A stretch of 64,000 bases of DNA from Leptolyngbya sp. BC1307. Its GTDB lineage: Bacteria; Cyanobacteriota; Cyanobacteriia; Phormidesmidales; Phormidesmidaceae. Below are positions 26,802 through 36,439 of the stretch, piece by piece. Where the stretch lies: positions 18,350 through 82,349 of the forward strand of contig NZ_NRTA01000016.1 in assembly GCF_002286735.1 (NCBI RefSeq), given 5' to 3'. A program made the position numbers and the translations under genes. The notes under the pieces are model-generated. The model was not told where the DNA came from. It ran no database searches and worked only from the letters and a program-made list of their open reading frames with translations. Positions within the stretch are counted from its first letter, which is position 1; each line of letters begins with the position of its first letter.

Positions 26802-27509
26802 CCCCGGCTGATGGCGAATCAGACTTAAGAATTCTTCTCGGGTTTTGGCATCTTCATCAAACACGCCTACCATAGCACTGGTCACCGTCCAAGAACCCGG
26901 CTTTTGCACGCCGCGCATGGCCATACACATATGACTGGCTTCCATCACCACGGCCACACCTAAAGGGTCTAGTATTTCCTGAACCGCTTCTGCAATCTGG
27001 CGGTTGAGCCGCTCCTGCACCTGCAAACGGCGGGCATACATCTCAACAATCCGCGCTAGCTTACTCAGGCCCACCACCCGCTGATTAGGAATGTACGCCA
27101 CATGAGCGCGGCCCATAAACGGCAGCATATGATGCTCGCACAGGCTAAAAAAGTTGATATCGCGCACCAGCACCATCTCATTATGCCCCTCGTCAAAAAT
27201 GGCATCATTGACAATGGTTTCTAAAGACTGAGAATAGCCCTGAGTTAAGAAACGCATAGCTTCAGCTACTCGGTAAGGCGTTTTGAGCAAGCCCTCACGC
27301 TCTGGATCTTCACCGATGGAGAGCAGCATGGTACGCACCGCCTCCATCATCGGGCTGCTCTCCTGGATAGGGTCTGGTGTAGTGGGAGGCGGCTGGCCGT
27401 GTTTGGTTTGACGGTCGGGGCGTACCTGGCCTTTGGGTTTGCTGCTGCCAAGCGCGCCATTGCTCAAATCTTGGCCATTGGCGGCGGGTACCCCGTCAGA
27501 GATTGTCAT
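26787..27509 (-). CDS. folE: GTP cyclohydrolase I (FolE)
   Basis: A 240-residue enzyme that converts GTP to dihydroneopterin triphosphate, the first step of folate and pterin synthesis. [19 protein letters not shown], the zinc site [23 protein letters not shown] and [42 protein letters not shown] are all present, with Cys and His ligands intact. The ~60-residue N-terminal extension is low complexity and common in cyanobacterial FolE. Three tandem copies of its final codons extend beyond the stop. Confidence 0.96.
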   Translation of the reverse strand: MTISDGVPAANGQDLSNGALGSSKPKGQVRPDRQTKHGQPPPTTPDPIQESSPMMEAVRTMLLSIGEDPEREGLLKTPYRVAEAMRFLTQGYSQSLETIVNDAIFDEGHNEMVLVRDINFFSLCEHHMLPFMGRAHVAYIPNQRVVGLSKLARIVEMYARRLQVQERLNRQIAEAVQEILDPLGVAVVMEASHMCMAMRGVQKPGSWTVTSAMVGVFDEDAKTREEFLSLIRHQPGFANY

Positions 27510-27630
27510 TGGTGCTTCCTAAAGATCAAAAATAGCGCGTAGCCTCTTGGAGAGCTTTGCCCTAGCCTCGCTCAGGCTGGCGGCGGACAAAGAGCGGGCA
27601 AAGGCTAGTTTAAAGACGTGGGCTATGAGG

Positions 27631-28605
27631 CTAGCTGTTGAATACGCCAATTTGCCGAAACTTGTCATAGCGCAGAGCGCGTCTTTGCTCAGAGGGCATC
27701 TCTAGCAGCGCATTTAAGTTCTGCGAGAGCGCCTGCTGTAGGGTATTGGCCGCCTCAATCGGAGCCGCATGAGCCCCGCCAATCGGTTCGGGCAGCAGCT
27801 GGTCTAAGATGCCTAGCTTTTTCAAATCCCAAGCGGTGACCTTCAGCGCTTCTGCCGCTTGAGGCGCACGGGCAGCATCTTTCCACAAAATAGAGGCGCA
27901 GGCTTCGGGGCTAGCTACGTAGTAAACCGAATGCTCAAACATCATCAGCCGGTCGCCGACGCCAATGCCTAAAGCCCCGCCCGAGCCGCCTTCGCCAATC
28001 ACTGTGCAGATAATTGGCACGTCTAGACTAAACATTTCTCGGAGGTTGTAGGCGATCGCCTCTCCCTGACCCATTTGTTCAGCTTCAAATCCGGGCCAGG
28101 CTCCGGGCGTATCAATAAAAGTCATAATCGGCATGTCAAACCGATTGGCATGTTCCATCAGTCGCATGGCCTTGCGATAGCCGCCGGGCACGGGCATGCC
28201 AAAGTTACGGGCGACGTTATCTTTGGTGTCCCTACCTTTTTGGTGACCTAACATCATCACCGGTCTGCCTTCAAAGCGAGCAATGCCGCCGACCAGCGCC
28301 AGATCGTCTTTGCCGGAGCGGCGATCGCCATGCAGCTCTACCCACTCATCGCTGATCGCCTGAATGTAGTCCAGCGTGCTGGGCCGACGTGGATGACGGG
28401 CCACCTGAATCCGCTGCGAAGGCGATAGGCTAGTAAAAATTTCCTGCCGCAGCTGCTGAGCCCGAGACTCTAGCTGATAGATCTGGTCAGAAACATCTAC
28501 ATCGTTATCTTCAGCCAGTTCGCGAATTTGGACGATGCGCGACTCTAGCTCGGCCAGCGGCTTCTCAAAATCCAGCAGAATTGGCCTACGTTCGGTCGTT
28601 GCCAT
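27631..28605 (-). CDS. accA: Acetyl-CoA carboxylase carboxyltransferase subunit alpha (AccA)
   Basis: A 324-residue subunit of the normal length. [21 protein letters not shown] at the start, then [102 protein letters not shown] and [17 protein letters not shown] cover the crotonase-type fold. With AccD it transfers CO2 from carboxybiotin to acetyl-CoA, supplying malonyl-CoA for fatty acids. It lies 145 bp downstream of aar on the same strand; the ado-aar-accA order is common in cyanobacteria and links fatty acid supply to alkane formation. Confidence 0.97.
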   Translation of the reverse strand: MATTERRPILLDFEKPLAELESRIVQIRELAEDNDVDVSDQIYQLESRAQQLRQEIFTSLSPSQRIQVARHPRRPSTLDYIQAISDEWVELHGDRRSGKDDLALVGGIARFEGRPVMMLGHQKGRDTKDNVARNFGMPVPGGYRKAMRLMEHANRFDMPIMTFIDTPGAWPGFEAEQMGQGEAIAYNLREMFSLDVPIICTVIGEGGSGGALGIGVGDRLMMFEHSVYYVASPEACASILWKDAARAPQAAEALKVTAWDLKKLGILDQLLPEPIGGAHAAPIEAANTLQQALSQNLNALLEMPSEQRRALRYDKFRQIGVFNS

Positions 28606-28750
28606 GAGGGGAGCAAACTCAGTGATAATGAAACTAGGTTACCGCAATTGTTGGCCCCAAAGATTGATCAGGGAGCGGCCAGAAATTCGCCAGGAATTTG
28701 CGAAAGACTGGCCAGCACTTAACAGCAGTAGTCTCTAGGGCGGCCTTTAC

Positions 28751-29770
28751 CTATGTCAGCAGCGGCCTGAACCCGTGTCGCCGCGAGGCTTCGCCAATCA
28801 AGTCCATCTTTTCCAGGGTGATCTGGTTGCGGCCCCAGGAGAAGTTTGTATGCAGCTTCTCAAACTCCAGCAGCATCGACTCGGCAAAGCAGGCAAAGAG
28901 CTGACGCCCCGGCACATCCATATTCACAATATTCATGATGTGCCAGTCGATGTCTAGAACATGCTCGACGATGCCCCCTTTGAGCACATGAATGCCCGGG
29001 TGCTTAAAGGTCACGTCTATATTCTTAGGATAGCCGCCGTCTACCATCAGGCAGGGCTGCTTGAGCGTCGTCAGGTCAACCTCCATGCCTTTGGGCATAC
29101 TGGCCACCCACACGACGACATCAGCTTGAGGCAGCGCCTCATCTAGCGGCACAACCCGGCCAAACTTAAGCTCTGCCTGGAGATTGTTCAGACGCTCCTG
29201 ATTGCGGGCGACCAGCAATAGCTCTTTGACCCCGGTGCGGGCGGTTAACCAGCGGCAGACGGCACTGCCAATGTCACCTGTGGCTCCGCAAACCGCTACG
29301 GTTGCGTTGGCTAGATCAATGCCGTGACCGGGCGCAGCTTCTTCTACCTGCTTGCAGATCACGTAGGCGGTGTGGGTGTTGCCAGTGGTGAATTTTTTGA
29401 AGTCTAGATCTAAGTTGCGCACGCGCTTCATCTGATCGAGCTTGAAGTTCTCAAAAATGATCGATGAGAACCCGCCTAGCGCTGTGATGTTGATGCCGTT
29501 CTTTTGAGCATGAGCCATGGCATTGAGAATTTTGCGCGTAGCGGCCTTGATGCGACGGTTGGCCAGCATCTCTGGCAAAAAGCACGACTCGACGTATTTT
29601 CCTTCAATGGTTTGGCCAGTGGCGCTCGTCACTTTGAAATGATCGACGATCTGTGGCGGGGCGCTGCACCAAAAGTCTAAGTCTTGTTCTGCGTATTCGG
29701 GATACCCCAAACTTTGAGCAACGGACTTGGCGTGTTCTAGGCTGGTGAGATGACCAATTAAACCAAACAT
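28751..29770 (-). CDS. aar: Long-chain acyl-ACP reductase (AAR)
   Basis: A 339-residue enzyme reducing acyl-ACP to fatty aldehyde with [44 protein letters not shown] at the N-terminus and the Rossmann motif [18 protein letters not shown] (around 155) are diagnostic, as is [15 protein letters not shown]. The length equals that of characterised cyanobacterial AARs. With ado downstream of the same precursor pool it makes C15-C17 alkanes in membranes. ado is encoded 317 bp upstream on the same strand. Confidence 0.97.
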   Translation of the reverse strand: MFGLIGHLTSLEHAKSVAQSLGYPEYAEQDLDFWCSAPPQIVDHFKVTSATGQTIEGKYVESCFLPEMLANRRIKAATRKILNAMAHAQKNGINITALGGFSSIIFENFKLDQMKRVRNLDLDFKKFTTGNTHTAYVICKQVEEAAPGHGIDLANATVAVCGATGDIGSAVCRWLTARTGVKELLLVARNQERLNNLQAELKFGRVVPLDEALPQADVVVWVASMPKGMEVDLTTLKQPCLMVDGGYPKNIDVTFKHPGIHVLKGGIVEHVLDIDWHIMNIVNMDVPGRQLFACFAESMLLEFEKLHTNFSWGRNQITLEKMDLIGEASRRHGFRPLLT

Positions 29771-30087
29771 TCGGGGTTACTAACGACTTAGCGATGAAGG
29801 GAACTAGATAAAAAATTGATGATAGAGAAGATCGTAGGCGATCGCCCAACAAATCCGGGATCGACGATCACAAGGCAAGTTTTACGAAGCGTTGTGGGTT
29901 GCCCCGTCGGCGCGATGCCGTTCAAATAAGTGTAATTGGCTGTTAACTGGCTTTGTCTAAGATACTCGACGCTGCTCCTACCGGGTTAGCAGGAGCAGTC
30001 GTCAGTTCGCGCCAGTTAGCAGGGTTTGCTAGAAATCGCTTAAAAGCGACCTCCAGATGGGGCAGCGCCATCACTGCACGGTGAGCG
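29771..30087. other. ado-aar intergenic region
   Basis: 317 bp with no convincing gene. A perfect 8-bp stem CTGCTCCT / AGGAGCAG with an 11-base loop lies at about 29972-29998. It has no T-run on the minus strand. It could be a processing or pausing site between ado and aar, and a separate aar promoter may lie here. Confidence 0.4.
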
Positions 30088-30783
30088 CTAGGCGGTAGCC
30101 AGGCCCTGAGCTGAGAGCTTCATGACTTCACGGCTAGTAAACCCAATATTGGCCAGGGCTTCGCCGTAGGTGATCATAAAGTCTTCGACGAGGGCGTCTT
30201 TTTCCATACCGAGGACGGCGGCGTCGGCTTCTACTTCGTTGAGCATCTTCCAAACCAGGGGCAGGTTGGCTCTGTTAGCAGCTTCTAGCCCGGCTTTAGC
30301 GGTTTCAAAGTTGGCTTTGAGCCATTCTTCGCCGAAGTTGAGGTGCAAGTACTCGTCTTTGACGACGTTTTCGGTGATTTTGCGGGCGAAGTCGTCAGCG
30401 ACGGGGATATAGATGTTGTAGGCCGCGATCGCAAACGTCTCAATAATCAGAGACTGAATCAGTAGACAGGTGATGATGTCGCCTGCAGCCAATGCCGTTT
30501 GAAAATTATCGTGCAGCGGTGCGAAAAACGTCTTGGCAAAAGGCATGTCGGCAATGACGTTCAGGTTTTTGCCGCAGGCCTGAAACCCTTTCATATGGCG
30601 GTTTTCCATCCGAGCCAGCTTAATTAGCTCATCCTTGTGGCCGCTGAGGTGCTCTGCTAACTTTATGTAGTTGTCGTTAGCTTCCATCTCACCTTCAATC
30701 ACAATCGCATTGATACGACTGTAGGCGTCTTTGTAGGTTTCACTCTGGAAGTCCATCACTGGGCTGGCTTCAAGGGTTGGCAT
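30088..30783 (-). CDS. ado: Aldehyde-deformylating oxygenase (ADO)
   Basis: A 231-residue ferritin-like di-iron enzyme that converts fatty aldehydes to alkanes plus formate. The iron ligands are all visible: Glu32 (VIEGEMEA), Glu60 and His63 ([13 protein letters not shown]), the Glu of [14 protein letters not shown] (about 115) and the Glu/His of [16 protein letters not shown] (about 144 and 147). Length and spacing equal those of characterised ADOs. It forms the alkane pathway with aar, the next gene on the same strand. Confidence 0.97.
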   Translation of the reverse strand: MPTLEASPVMDFQSETYKDAYSRINAIVIEGEMEANDNYIKLAEHLSGHKDELIKLARMENRHMKGFQACGKNLNVIADMPFAKTFFAPLHDNFQTALAAGDIITCLLIQSLIIETFAIAAYNIYIPVADDFARKITENVVKDEYLHLNFGEEWLKANFETAKAGLEAANRANLPLVWKMLNEVEADAAVLGMEKDALVEDFMITYGEALANIGFTSREVMKLSAQGLATA

Positions 30784-31057
30784 AACTGTACTGTTCCTAG
30801 GTTACGGTAAACTAGCTTGGCTATTAGCAGTCTTGACGACAGCCGGGAGGCGATCGCTCCAGATGCTTAATAGTTCTTACCAATTTTTCTTTCTTATAGC
30901 GTATCAGAATCATCCTGAGAAAGGTGCAGGCGTGCCAGTAAATCAATCGGTAAGCGTCGTCAACAATAAATAGCTAATCCCGTCTACTTGCGCTGTAGAA
31001 AGGCTCGGGTGATCGCGCAGAATATAGTTGATTCGTCAAAATCTTCCTATCGGCACA

Positions 31058-31081
31058 TTCGTCTAAGGTTTCGTCTAAGAT
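31058..31081. repeat. 12-bp tandem duplication across a stop codon
   Basis: TTCGTCTAAGGT (31058-31069) and TTCGTCTAAGAT (31070-31081) are adjacent. The right copy contains the TAG stop of the minus-strand gene that follows; the left copy lies just beyond it. Confidence 0.8.
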
Positions 31082-32202
31082 TCTTGGCTGGCGGATTCAT
31101 CTTGCGGTTTATCGAGCATTCCATCGGGCAGCATCTGCAGCCGTATTTGCCGGGCGATCGCACTGTCAGTCGCCCCGAGCTGCACCTCTATGCGCTCACT
31201 GCACAGGGGGCCAAGCGCCGCCAGCAAAGCGCGCAGGTGAGGCGTACTCTCCCCACTGTCTACATATACCCGGTCAGAGAGCTTATTCATTCGCTTCCAG
31301 GCAGTATAGAGCTTGACAGCAGCCTGCTCCAGCTGAGCGGCCTGATTGACCAGATCGGCGGCTGAATTGAGGCAGCCCGTACGCAGGGCTTCGTCTAGCG
31401 CCAGCTCCAAATTGATTTTTTCAGGGTCGAGAGCCTGCACCTGCCCGGCGGCAGCGATGTAGCGCGAGAGGTATTTGGCCTCAGCGGTAACCTGCTTGAG
31501 CGTGTCGATGTCTGGATTTTCATCAACCTCGTTGCGCAGCGTCTGCTGATGAGTGGCGGGGAGCTTTTCCATCTCCCGTACCAGCGGCGTCAGGTAGCGG
31601 GTTGGAATGCTGTTATCAGCGGCTTTCTCCCGAACTGACTGAGGAATCAGGTCAGAATTCATCGCCGTCCAATCGTCGGATAGGTTTCTGACCTCTTTGC
31701 GGGTAATCTGATCGCCCCGGCGAGCGGCGTCGCTAATGATCTGCTTCACCTCGGGCGAGGCTTGAGCAGTCTCCATAAAGGCGCGCTTGCTGAAGCGGTT
31801 AACGTCTTTAGTTTCGATCAGGCCATCTTCAAACATTTGATCGGCGCTGTTAGCCAGATCCATCAGCACGTAAGCCTGGCTCTTACTCACGTCTTTATCT
31901 TTGAGCCAGTTGAGAAAGCCCGCGCCGCTGCGACTGCCTTTGCCTTTACCATTGTCGTCGGCGTTGCCATTCGTCTGATTAGCCGCACTGCCGCGCTTTT
32001 CGCGATCGCGCACCACCCGCAAAATCCGCCCGCGCCAGATATCAGTTTGCAAATCAAAGCGATCGCACACCTGCCAGGCCACCTCTATCTGCTGATGAAA
32101 TTCATAGTCAGAGAGGCTGCTTTCAACTTCGGGCACCGAGACCTCTAGCTCGACCGTTTGGTCTGACCCAGAAATATCCGCAGTGAACTGCTTAGCTGTC
32201 AT
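31075..32202 (-). CDS. Conserved hypothetical protein (375 aa)
   Basis: Family not recognised. A soluble, charged, mostly helical protein. The N-terminus (VELEVSVPEVESSLSDYEFHQQIEVAWQVC) is followed by a Gly/Asn/Lys-rich linker at about 75-92. A helical region with LNWLKDKDVSKSQAYVLMDLANSADQM, reminiscent of a small helix-turn-helix, comes next. The C-terminal half contains LAALGPLCSERIEVQLG. The codon use matches its neighbours and the long frame is clearly real. It lies between ado and the DUF4112 gene on the same strand, but a 292-bp gap separates it from ado. A DNA-related role is only a guess. Confidence 0.75.
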   Translation of the reverse strand: MTAKQFTADISGSDQTVELEVSVPEVESSLSDYEFHQQIEVAWQVCDRFDLQTDIWRGRILRVVRDREKRGSAANQTNGNADDNGKGKGSRSGAGFLNWLKDKDVSKSQAYVLMDLANSADQMFEDGLIETKDVNRFSKRAFMETAQASPEVKQIISDAARRGDQITRKEVRNLSDDWTAMNSDLIPQSVREKAADNSIPTRYLTPLVREMEKLPATHQQTLRNEVDENPDIDTLKQVTAEAKYLSRYIAAAGQVQALDPEKINLELALDEALRTGCLNSAADLVNQAAQLEQAAVKLYTAWKRMNKLSDRVYVDSGESTPHLRALLAALGPLCSERIEVQLGATDSAIARQIRLQMLPDGMLDKPQDESASQES

Positions 32203-32276
32203 CTAAAACCTGGCGACAAGGGGCCGAATTATTATGCCACAGCCCCTTTCCCCTTTCCCCTTCCCTTGCCTGCCGC

Positions 32277-32780
32277 TCAAGACGACCCAGCCAGCATAAA
32301 CAGACGAGTTAACACCCACACCGACAGCGTCGCCGCTCCCAAAATCAGCGCCAGCAGCCCCACCACTATCACAATCGCAAATAGCCGGTCAGCAGCGCGG
32401 CTCGGCGTCGGGTCAGCAAGGTGCTTTTCTAGCAGCGCCACATTTTGGCTATTGGCCTTCCAGGTAACATCAAAAAAATCGCCAATGATCGGAATCGTGC
32501 CCGTCAGGGTGTCGAGCAAAATATTAAACCCCATCCGCCCTAGCGTCGCGGCGGGCAGGCCCATTTTGGCCGCTTCAAACACAATGTATACGCTCATCAA
32601 CCCGGTGACGATATCGCCGCCGCCTGGCAAGATGCCCAAAATCGGGTCAAGGCCAATGCGAAAGTCAGATCCGGGAATAGCGATCGCATTGTCTAGCAAA
32701 TGGCTAATTTGTCGCAGGCGTTTGAGCGAAGCCGAGGGCATAGGCGAAGAAACACGAGGCACTGCTGAAGGGCGAGGCAT
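32277..32780 (-). CDS. DUF4112 domain membrane protein
   Basis: A 167-residue protein of the DUF4112 family: LLDNAIAIPGSDFRIGLDPILGILPGGGDIVTGLMSVYIVFEAAKMGLP, MGFNILLDTLTGTIPIIGDFFDVTWKANSQNV. The Pro/Gly-rich hydrophobic pattern and a C-terminal TM segment (about 133-160) suggest an inner-membrane protein. No function is established for the family. A 6-bp inverted repeat AGGGGC / GCCCCT lies between it and the unknown gene that follows. Confidence 0.88.
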   Translation of the reverse strand: MPRPSAVPRVSSPMPSASLKRLRQISHLLDNAIAIPGSDFRIGLDPILGILPGGGDIVTGLMSVYIVFEAAKMGLPAATLGRMGFNILLDTLTGTIPIIGDFFDVTWKANSQNVALLEKHLADPTPSRAADRLFAIVIVVGLLALILGAATLSVWVLTRLFMLAGSS

Positions 32781-32913
32781 AGGGCGTCAGGGCTAACTAC
32801 AAAGATCTTAAACGATGGTCGGTCGCTGTTTTGATACGCTGTTTGATAAGGGGCCAACTGTATTCTTTGCCACCTTTTTGTGGGGCCTTTGAATCTATAC
32901 CTTTAGAAACGTC

Positions 32914-33147
32914 ATGGTAGAACCGACCACGCAGACCTGTCCGATTTGTAGCGTAAAAATTATCACAGGGGCCGCTGGGGGCGATCGCGTAATCTTTTCC
33001 GCTGGGCCTCAGGGCAGCCGGTCTAAGCTCTGGGCCAGAGTCTGTCAGTTCAACCAAAAGCCAGGATGCATCAACGAGCAGAGTAAAAGCGCAGCGATCA
33101 GTGCTGACGACTATTACAAGCCCGATATGCCTAGTAGTGACGCCTGA
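32914..33147 (+). CDS. Small zinc-ribbon-like protein (77 aa)
   Basis: A 77-residue protein with a CxxC pair at residues 9 and 12 (TCPICSVKI) and further cysteines at 44 and 52 (LWARVCQFNQKPGCIN), a likely four-Cys metal site. Between them lies GGDRVIFSAGPQGSR. The pattern looks like a small conserved cyanobacterial protein; I assign no function. The C-terminal 20 residues are low complexity. It is encoded upstream of the PPC-domain gene, on the same strand. Confidence 0.65.
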   Translation: MVEPTTQTCPICSVKIITGAAGGDRVIFSAGPQGSRSKLWARVCQFNQKPGCINEQSKSAAISADDYYKPDMPSSDA

Positions 33148-33257
33148 TTGTGAGGTAGGGCATAATACGGACGACATCGGCACGTTTGCATGACGCTATT
33201 GGTAACCGTCTACATCTGCAACTTTTTTTCGTCTCACCTTATCTAAATACCGATTCT

Positions 33258-33689
33258 ATGAAACCCGTTAGATTTTTATCACTCCTGGTTCCCGCTACGT
33301 TGCTCACCCTGGGCCTGAGTGCTGGCAATGCCGCTGCTCAGCTCTACAACCCGATGCCATTAGGGTCTGACGAGGTCAATGACTCGCTCTCCGCAGAAGA
33401 TATCCCCACTGGCTTCGGCGGCTTTGCCAAAGACTACGTCGTCAATCTCGAAGCGGGCGACCAGATCACTATCGATGCCATCTCTAACGAATTTGACACC
33501 CTGGTGACGCTGATGGATGCCAACGGCGTCACCGTCAGCGAAAATGACGACGGCCCTGACGGCAGCACCAACTCTCTGCTGTTTGCCCGCATCAGCGAAT
33601 CTGGCAAATACACCGTGCGCGTTCGGTCTTACGCTGGCGAAGGCGCGGGTCCCTTTTCCCTCAAGCTAGCTCGCCTGCGCCCCATCTAA
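33258..33689 (+). CDS. Secreted PPC-domain protein
   Basis: A 143-residue exported protein. ATG 33258 gives a clean signal peptide (MKPVRFLSLLVPATLLTLGL ... NAAAQ). An upstream in-frame start at 33186 would bury it. The mature part is one beta-sandwich of the bacterial pre-peptidase C-terminal (PPC) type: YVVNLEAGDQITIDAISNEFDTLVTLMDANG, SENDDGPDGSTNSLLFARI and GKYTVRVRSYAGEGAGPFSLKLA. Such domains normally accompany secreted proteases; here it stands alone, perhaps binding a partner or a surface. Confidence 0.85.
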   Translation: MKPVRFLSLLVPATLLTLGLSAGNAAAQLYNPMPLGSDEVNDSLSAEDIPTGFGGFAKDYVVNLEAGDQITIDAISNEFDTLVTLMDANGVTVSENDDGPDGSTNSLLFARISESGKYTVRVRSYAGEGAGPFSLKLARLRPI

Positions 33690-33911
33690 GTGCTTTGGGT
33701 CGAGACCCGCCGCTGTTGCCGAGGGTGTCGCATCGGATTTGGCGCTAAGGCACCGCCGAATTCACCCTCGAAAAAAGTTTCTTGCAGGCGTCCCCCTATT
33801 TTGCTACTTTGGTTAAGCGCAAAAAGCGCACCAACCGCTGCCTACTAGAGAATTAACCGTCTGCTTGCTTGAGCAGGATGAAAATTTCAGGGGTAGTTTT
33901 TGATTAGGTAA

Positions 33912-33984
33912 GCCGGGATAGCTCAGCTGGTAGAGCAGTGGACTGAAAATCCTCGTGTCGGCGGTTCAAGTCCGCCTCCTGGCA
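33912..33984 (+). tRNA. tRNA-Phe (GAA)
   Basis: A 73-base tRNA without encoded CCA. Acceptor stem GCCGGGA/TCCTGGC (one G-T pair), D arm GCTC...GAGC, anticodon loop CTGAAAA (GAA anticodon), T arm GGCGG-TTCAAGT-CCGCC, discriminator A. The anticodon stem GTGGA/TCCTC has one T-T mismatch at positions 28-42; elsewhere the cloverleaf is regular. Confidence 0.96.
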
Positions 33985-34173
33985 TTTGTATAGCAAAAAA
34001 AAGCGTATAGCTCAAAGAGAAGACCCTGGACCGATAAGGTTTAGGGCTTTGTTTTAGCGTCAACCTGCTGAGCTACAGTCAAGTCGGCATATGAGACAAA
34101 ATTTTGCGGAAGCGATCAAGTACTGACGCAGAGCATACGAGTTGGATATGAGAAGCTGCAAACCCAGGAAGAA

Positions 34174-34686
34174 TTGATTTGGTATGCCGAGTGGATGGCG
34201 CACACCGATGAAGCCGCTTTCAACGAGGTGATTGTCAATGCCTTAGGGACGATTGAAGCCGCCGCTCAAAGCGAGGTATTGTGGGCACCAGATGTTTTTT
34301 ACACCCCCGAGTCGGTGACCACGGATGGCTGGCGACCCGTCCAAAATGCTTGGCAAACCCTCGTTGCAGGGATTGATTTAATCGAATGCAATCTGCACGG
34401 TCGTAAACGGGTCACGGCCACCCTCAAAGACTTCGCCCAAGCGCAATTTTTAGATGAAAAACTGCTCTCCTTTGGTCAGTTTCGCAAGCCTGACAGCATT
34501 GACCCGATGCTCAATGCTTGGGCTATCGTCAACAACCTCAGAGCCTTTCTGCCGGATGCGAAGAAAGCAGGCCAGTCGTTAGCCCAATTCTTTGGCGCTC
34601 AGTTGCATGGCTTGCCTTGGATGGAAGCGCTCAATCTCTCTACCGTTGGCGCTTTAGACAGACTCCTACAACCTGAAAAATCGTAG
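34174..34686 (+). CDS. Unrecognised protein, probably an N-terminally truncated remnant
   Basis: A 170-residue reading frame with a plausible TTG start. The frame continues upstream to a stop at 34069 and this extra part also looks coding (VGYEKLQTQEELIWYAEWM), without a good start codon, so the true N-terminus is missing or lost. ...WQTLVAGIDLIECNLHGRKRV and PDSIDPMLNAWAIVNNLRAFLPDAKKAGQSLAQFFGAQLHGLPWMEALNL resemble the C-terminal region of DUF6399-like transposase proteins, but only faintly. It starts 190 bp after tRNA-Phe. I treat it as a possible remnant of a mobile or accessory gene. Confidence 0.45.
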   Translation: MIWYAEWMAHTDEAAFNEVIVNALGTIEAAAQSEVLWAPDVFYTPESVTTDGWRPVQNAWQTLVAGIDLIECNLHGRKRVTATLKDFAQAQFLDEKLLSFGQFRKPDSIDPMLNAWAIVNNLRAFLPDAKKAGQSLAQFFGAQLHGLPWMEALNLSTVGALDRLLQPEKS

Positions 34687-34843
34687 GCACCAATTCTAGA
34701 TCTATCTGGCCTTGAAAGTTGCTGTAACCCCTTAGTTTCGTTTTGCCGAAGCCTTTTATTCAAAGATAGCGGCCTTAGTGGTGCAGAAAACGGCATCTGA
34801 TCCGTTTAAGCAGTAGTGCCTAGCGAGCAGTCATGCTCTGGCC

Positions 34844-36424
34844 TTACTGACCTTTGGGCGTGACTAAAAACACATCAGTCGGCGCGTTAACAGAATTGGG
34901 AAAGGTCTGATTTTCTAAAACGTTAAACTGTTGATAAATGCTGTCGTGAATTTTTTTTCTGCCGGTAGGTGAGGACTCTAATACGACCAGCCAATAGCGA
35001 GAAGAATCCGGTGGCAGCTGCTGAAACATATCTTGAATGAAAGAGTCTCTAGATTGAGCCGCTTCGGGCTGAGGCAGGGGCTCTCGCTGGAGGTCATAGA
35101 AGTCAGCGCTGCCCTGGTAATAGCGGGGAACTGTCAGCTGCGGCTCCCACTGCCAGCCGTAAAACCCGATGGCATCTCCGGGTTGCTCGTTGCTGCGAAT
35201 AAACTCGGCAACGCCGCGCCAGTCATCGTGATAGAGGGTGGTGTAGTAGTGATACAAGCCGCCGCTGACAGCGACTGCGTAGGCGATCGCTACCGCAAAA
35301 GCGATCGCCCGATAGCGCCGCCAAATCTCTATCATCCCCACCGACAGCAAAATAAAAATATAGGGAACGGCTAGCATCAAATAGCGCGCTCGCCAAATGG
35401 AGGCGGATGCCAGAGAGACAAAGATGATCGCTGCGGTGGGTAAAAAAGCCCAAGCGGCTATCCACCATAGTTCGGGCCGGTGCCGTCGTAGCGCAGGGGG
35501 TGTTCGCACGAGCTGAAAGACACCGAGCCCTAAAACGGCTGCGACGACACCAGTAAACCCTGTATAGAAAAGTGTAACTACTCGGTCCCATTCCCAATTT
35601 GAGAGATTCAGCGTCGCGCCTCGTAACGTCATAAGATCGCTTATGGGCCAGAAAACCGTTATCCCCGACAGCATCGCCAGCGCTTCAACTAAATCAAGAT
35701 CGGGCTGATAGATAACCCACCCGCCCATAAATCGGGGCGCTGCCTCGCTGAGCACTTGGGCAAACGGAATCCACAGAACCCCGACCAGCGCTAGCCCGAT
35801 CCCGAAGGCAACCATGACTTTACGGTTGCGGCGAAATCTCCAGAACAGCAGCAGGATATCGGGTAGCAGCAGCAGCACGTTTAAGGGCGTGCTCATCACC
35901 GCTAGTAGCCGGGTGACCAGCCAGCCGATGACGCTAAGCGGGCGAACGCTTCTAGGATTTTGCAAGACCTGAGCCAAAATCAGCGTTCCCCACAGTCCTA
36001 AAAAGGTGCTGAGAGCGTACATGCGGATCTCTTGGGCATAGCCGACAAAGAGAGGCGATAACGTCATCAGCAATGCCGCCATCAGCCCGATTGCCGCCGA
36101 TGAGAGCAGACGACGACTCAGCTGGTAGACCAGGACAATGCTACCCAGACTGAAGGGAATCGAGAGCGATCGCAGCCAGGCATCGCTGCTGCCAAACTGC
36201 ATCCAAACGTGCAGCAGGGCGTAATACAGGGGGCGCGTCCCGAGATCTAAACTTTCAGCATCGAGAATACTGAAGTGCTCATCGATCCAGATGCTTTCTG
36301 TGCCTAGCTGATAAAAGCGTAGTGCCGTTGCCACCAGCATCATAACCGTCAGCAAAACTCGCTGCTGCCGGGGTGAAATGGGGTGCCGTTCGGCTTTGTC
36401 CACCTGCAGTTGTTTTGCCGTCAT
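34844..36424 (-). CDS. Membrane glycosyltransferase, GT39/PMT type
   Basis: A 526-residue polytopic protein. After the first TM segment comes TESIWIDEHFSILDAESL, with the Asp-Glu of the first periplasmic loop typical of GT39/ArnT-like GT-C enzymes. It continues with ~10 further TM segments (PLYYALLHVWMQFGSSDAWLRSLSIPFS, RLLSSAAIGLMAALLMTLSPLFVGYAQEIRMYAL) and a C-terminal soluble domain (from about 400) with DDWRGVAEFIRSNEQPGDAIGFYG. It would use a polyprenyl-phosphate sugar to glycosylate a lipid or protein outside the membrane. The acceptor is unknown. pepP ends 15 bp upstream on the same strand. Confidence 0.85.
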   Translation of the reverse strand: MTAKQLQVDKAERHPISPRQQRVLLTVMMLVATALRFYQLGTESIWIDEHFSILDAESLDLGTRPLYYALLHVWMQFGSSDAWLRSLSIPFSLGSIVLVYQLSRRLLSSAAIGLMAALLMTLSPLFVGYAQEIRMYALSTFLGLWGTLILAQVLQNPRSVRPLSVIGWLVTRLLAVMSTPLNVLLLLPDILLLFWRFRRNRKVMVAFGIGLALVGVLWIPFAQVLSEAAPRFMGGWVIYQPDLDLVEALAMLSGITVFWPISDLMTLRGATLNLSNWEWDRVVTLFYTGFTGVVAAVLGLGVFQLVRTPPALRRHRPELWWIAAWAFLPTAAIIFVSLASASIWRARYLMLAVPYIFILLSVGMIEIWRRYRAIAFAVAIAYAVAVSGGLYHYYTTLYHDDWRGVAEFIRSNEQPGDAIGFYGWQWEPQLTVPRYYQGSADFYDLQREPLPQPEAAQSRDSFIQDMFQQLPPDSSRYWLVVLESSPTGRKKIHDSIYQQFNVLENQTFPNSVNAPTDVFLVTPKGQ

Positions 36425-36439
36425 AATTGTGTGACCCCA

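Noticed and set aside
33912..33984. tRNA-Phe as attachment site of a larger island
   Set aside because: No second copy of its 3' end was seen in the window and no integrase gene is near.
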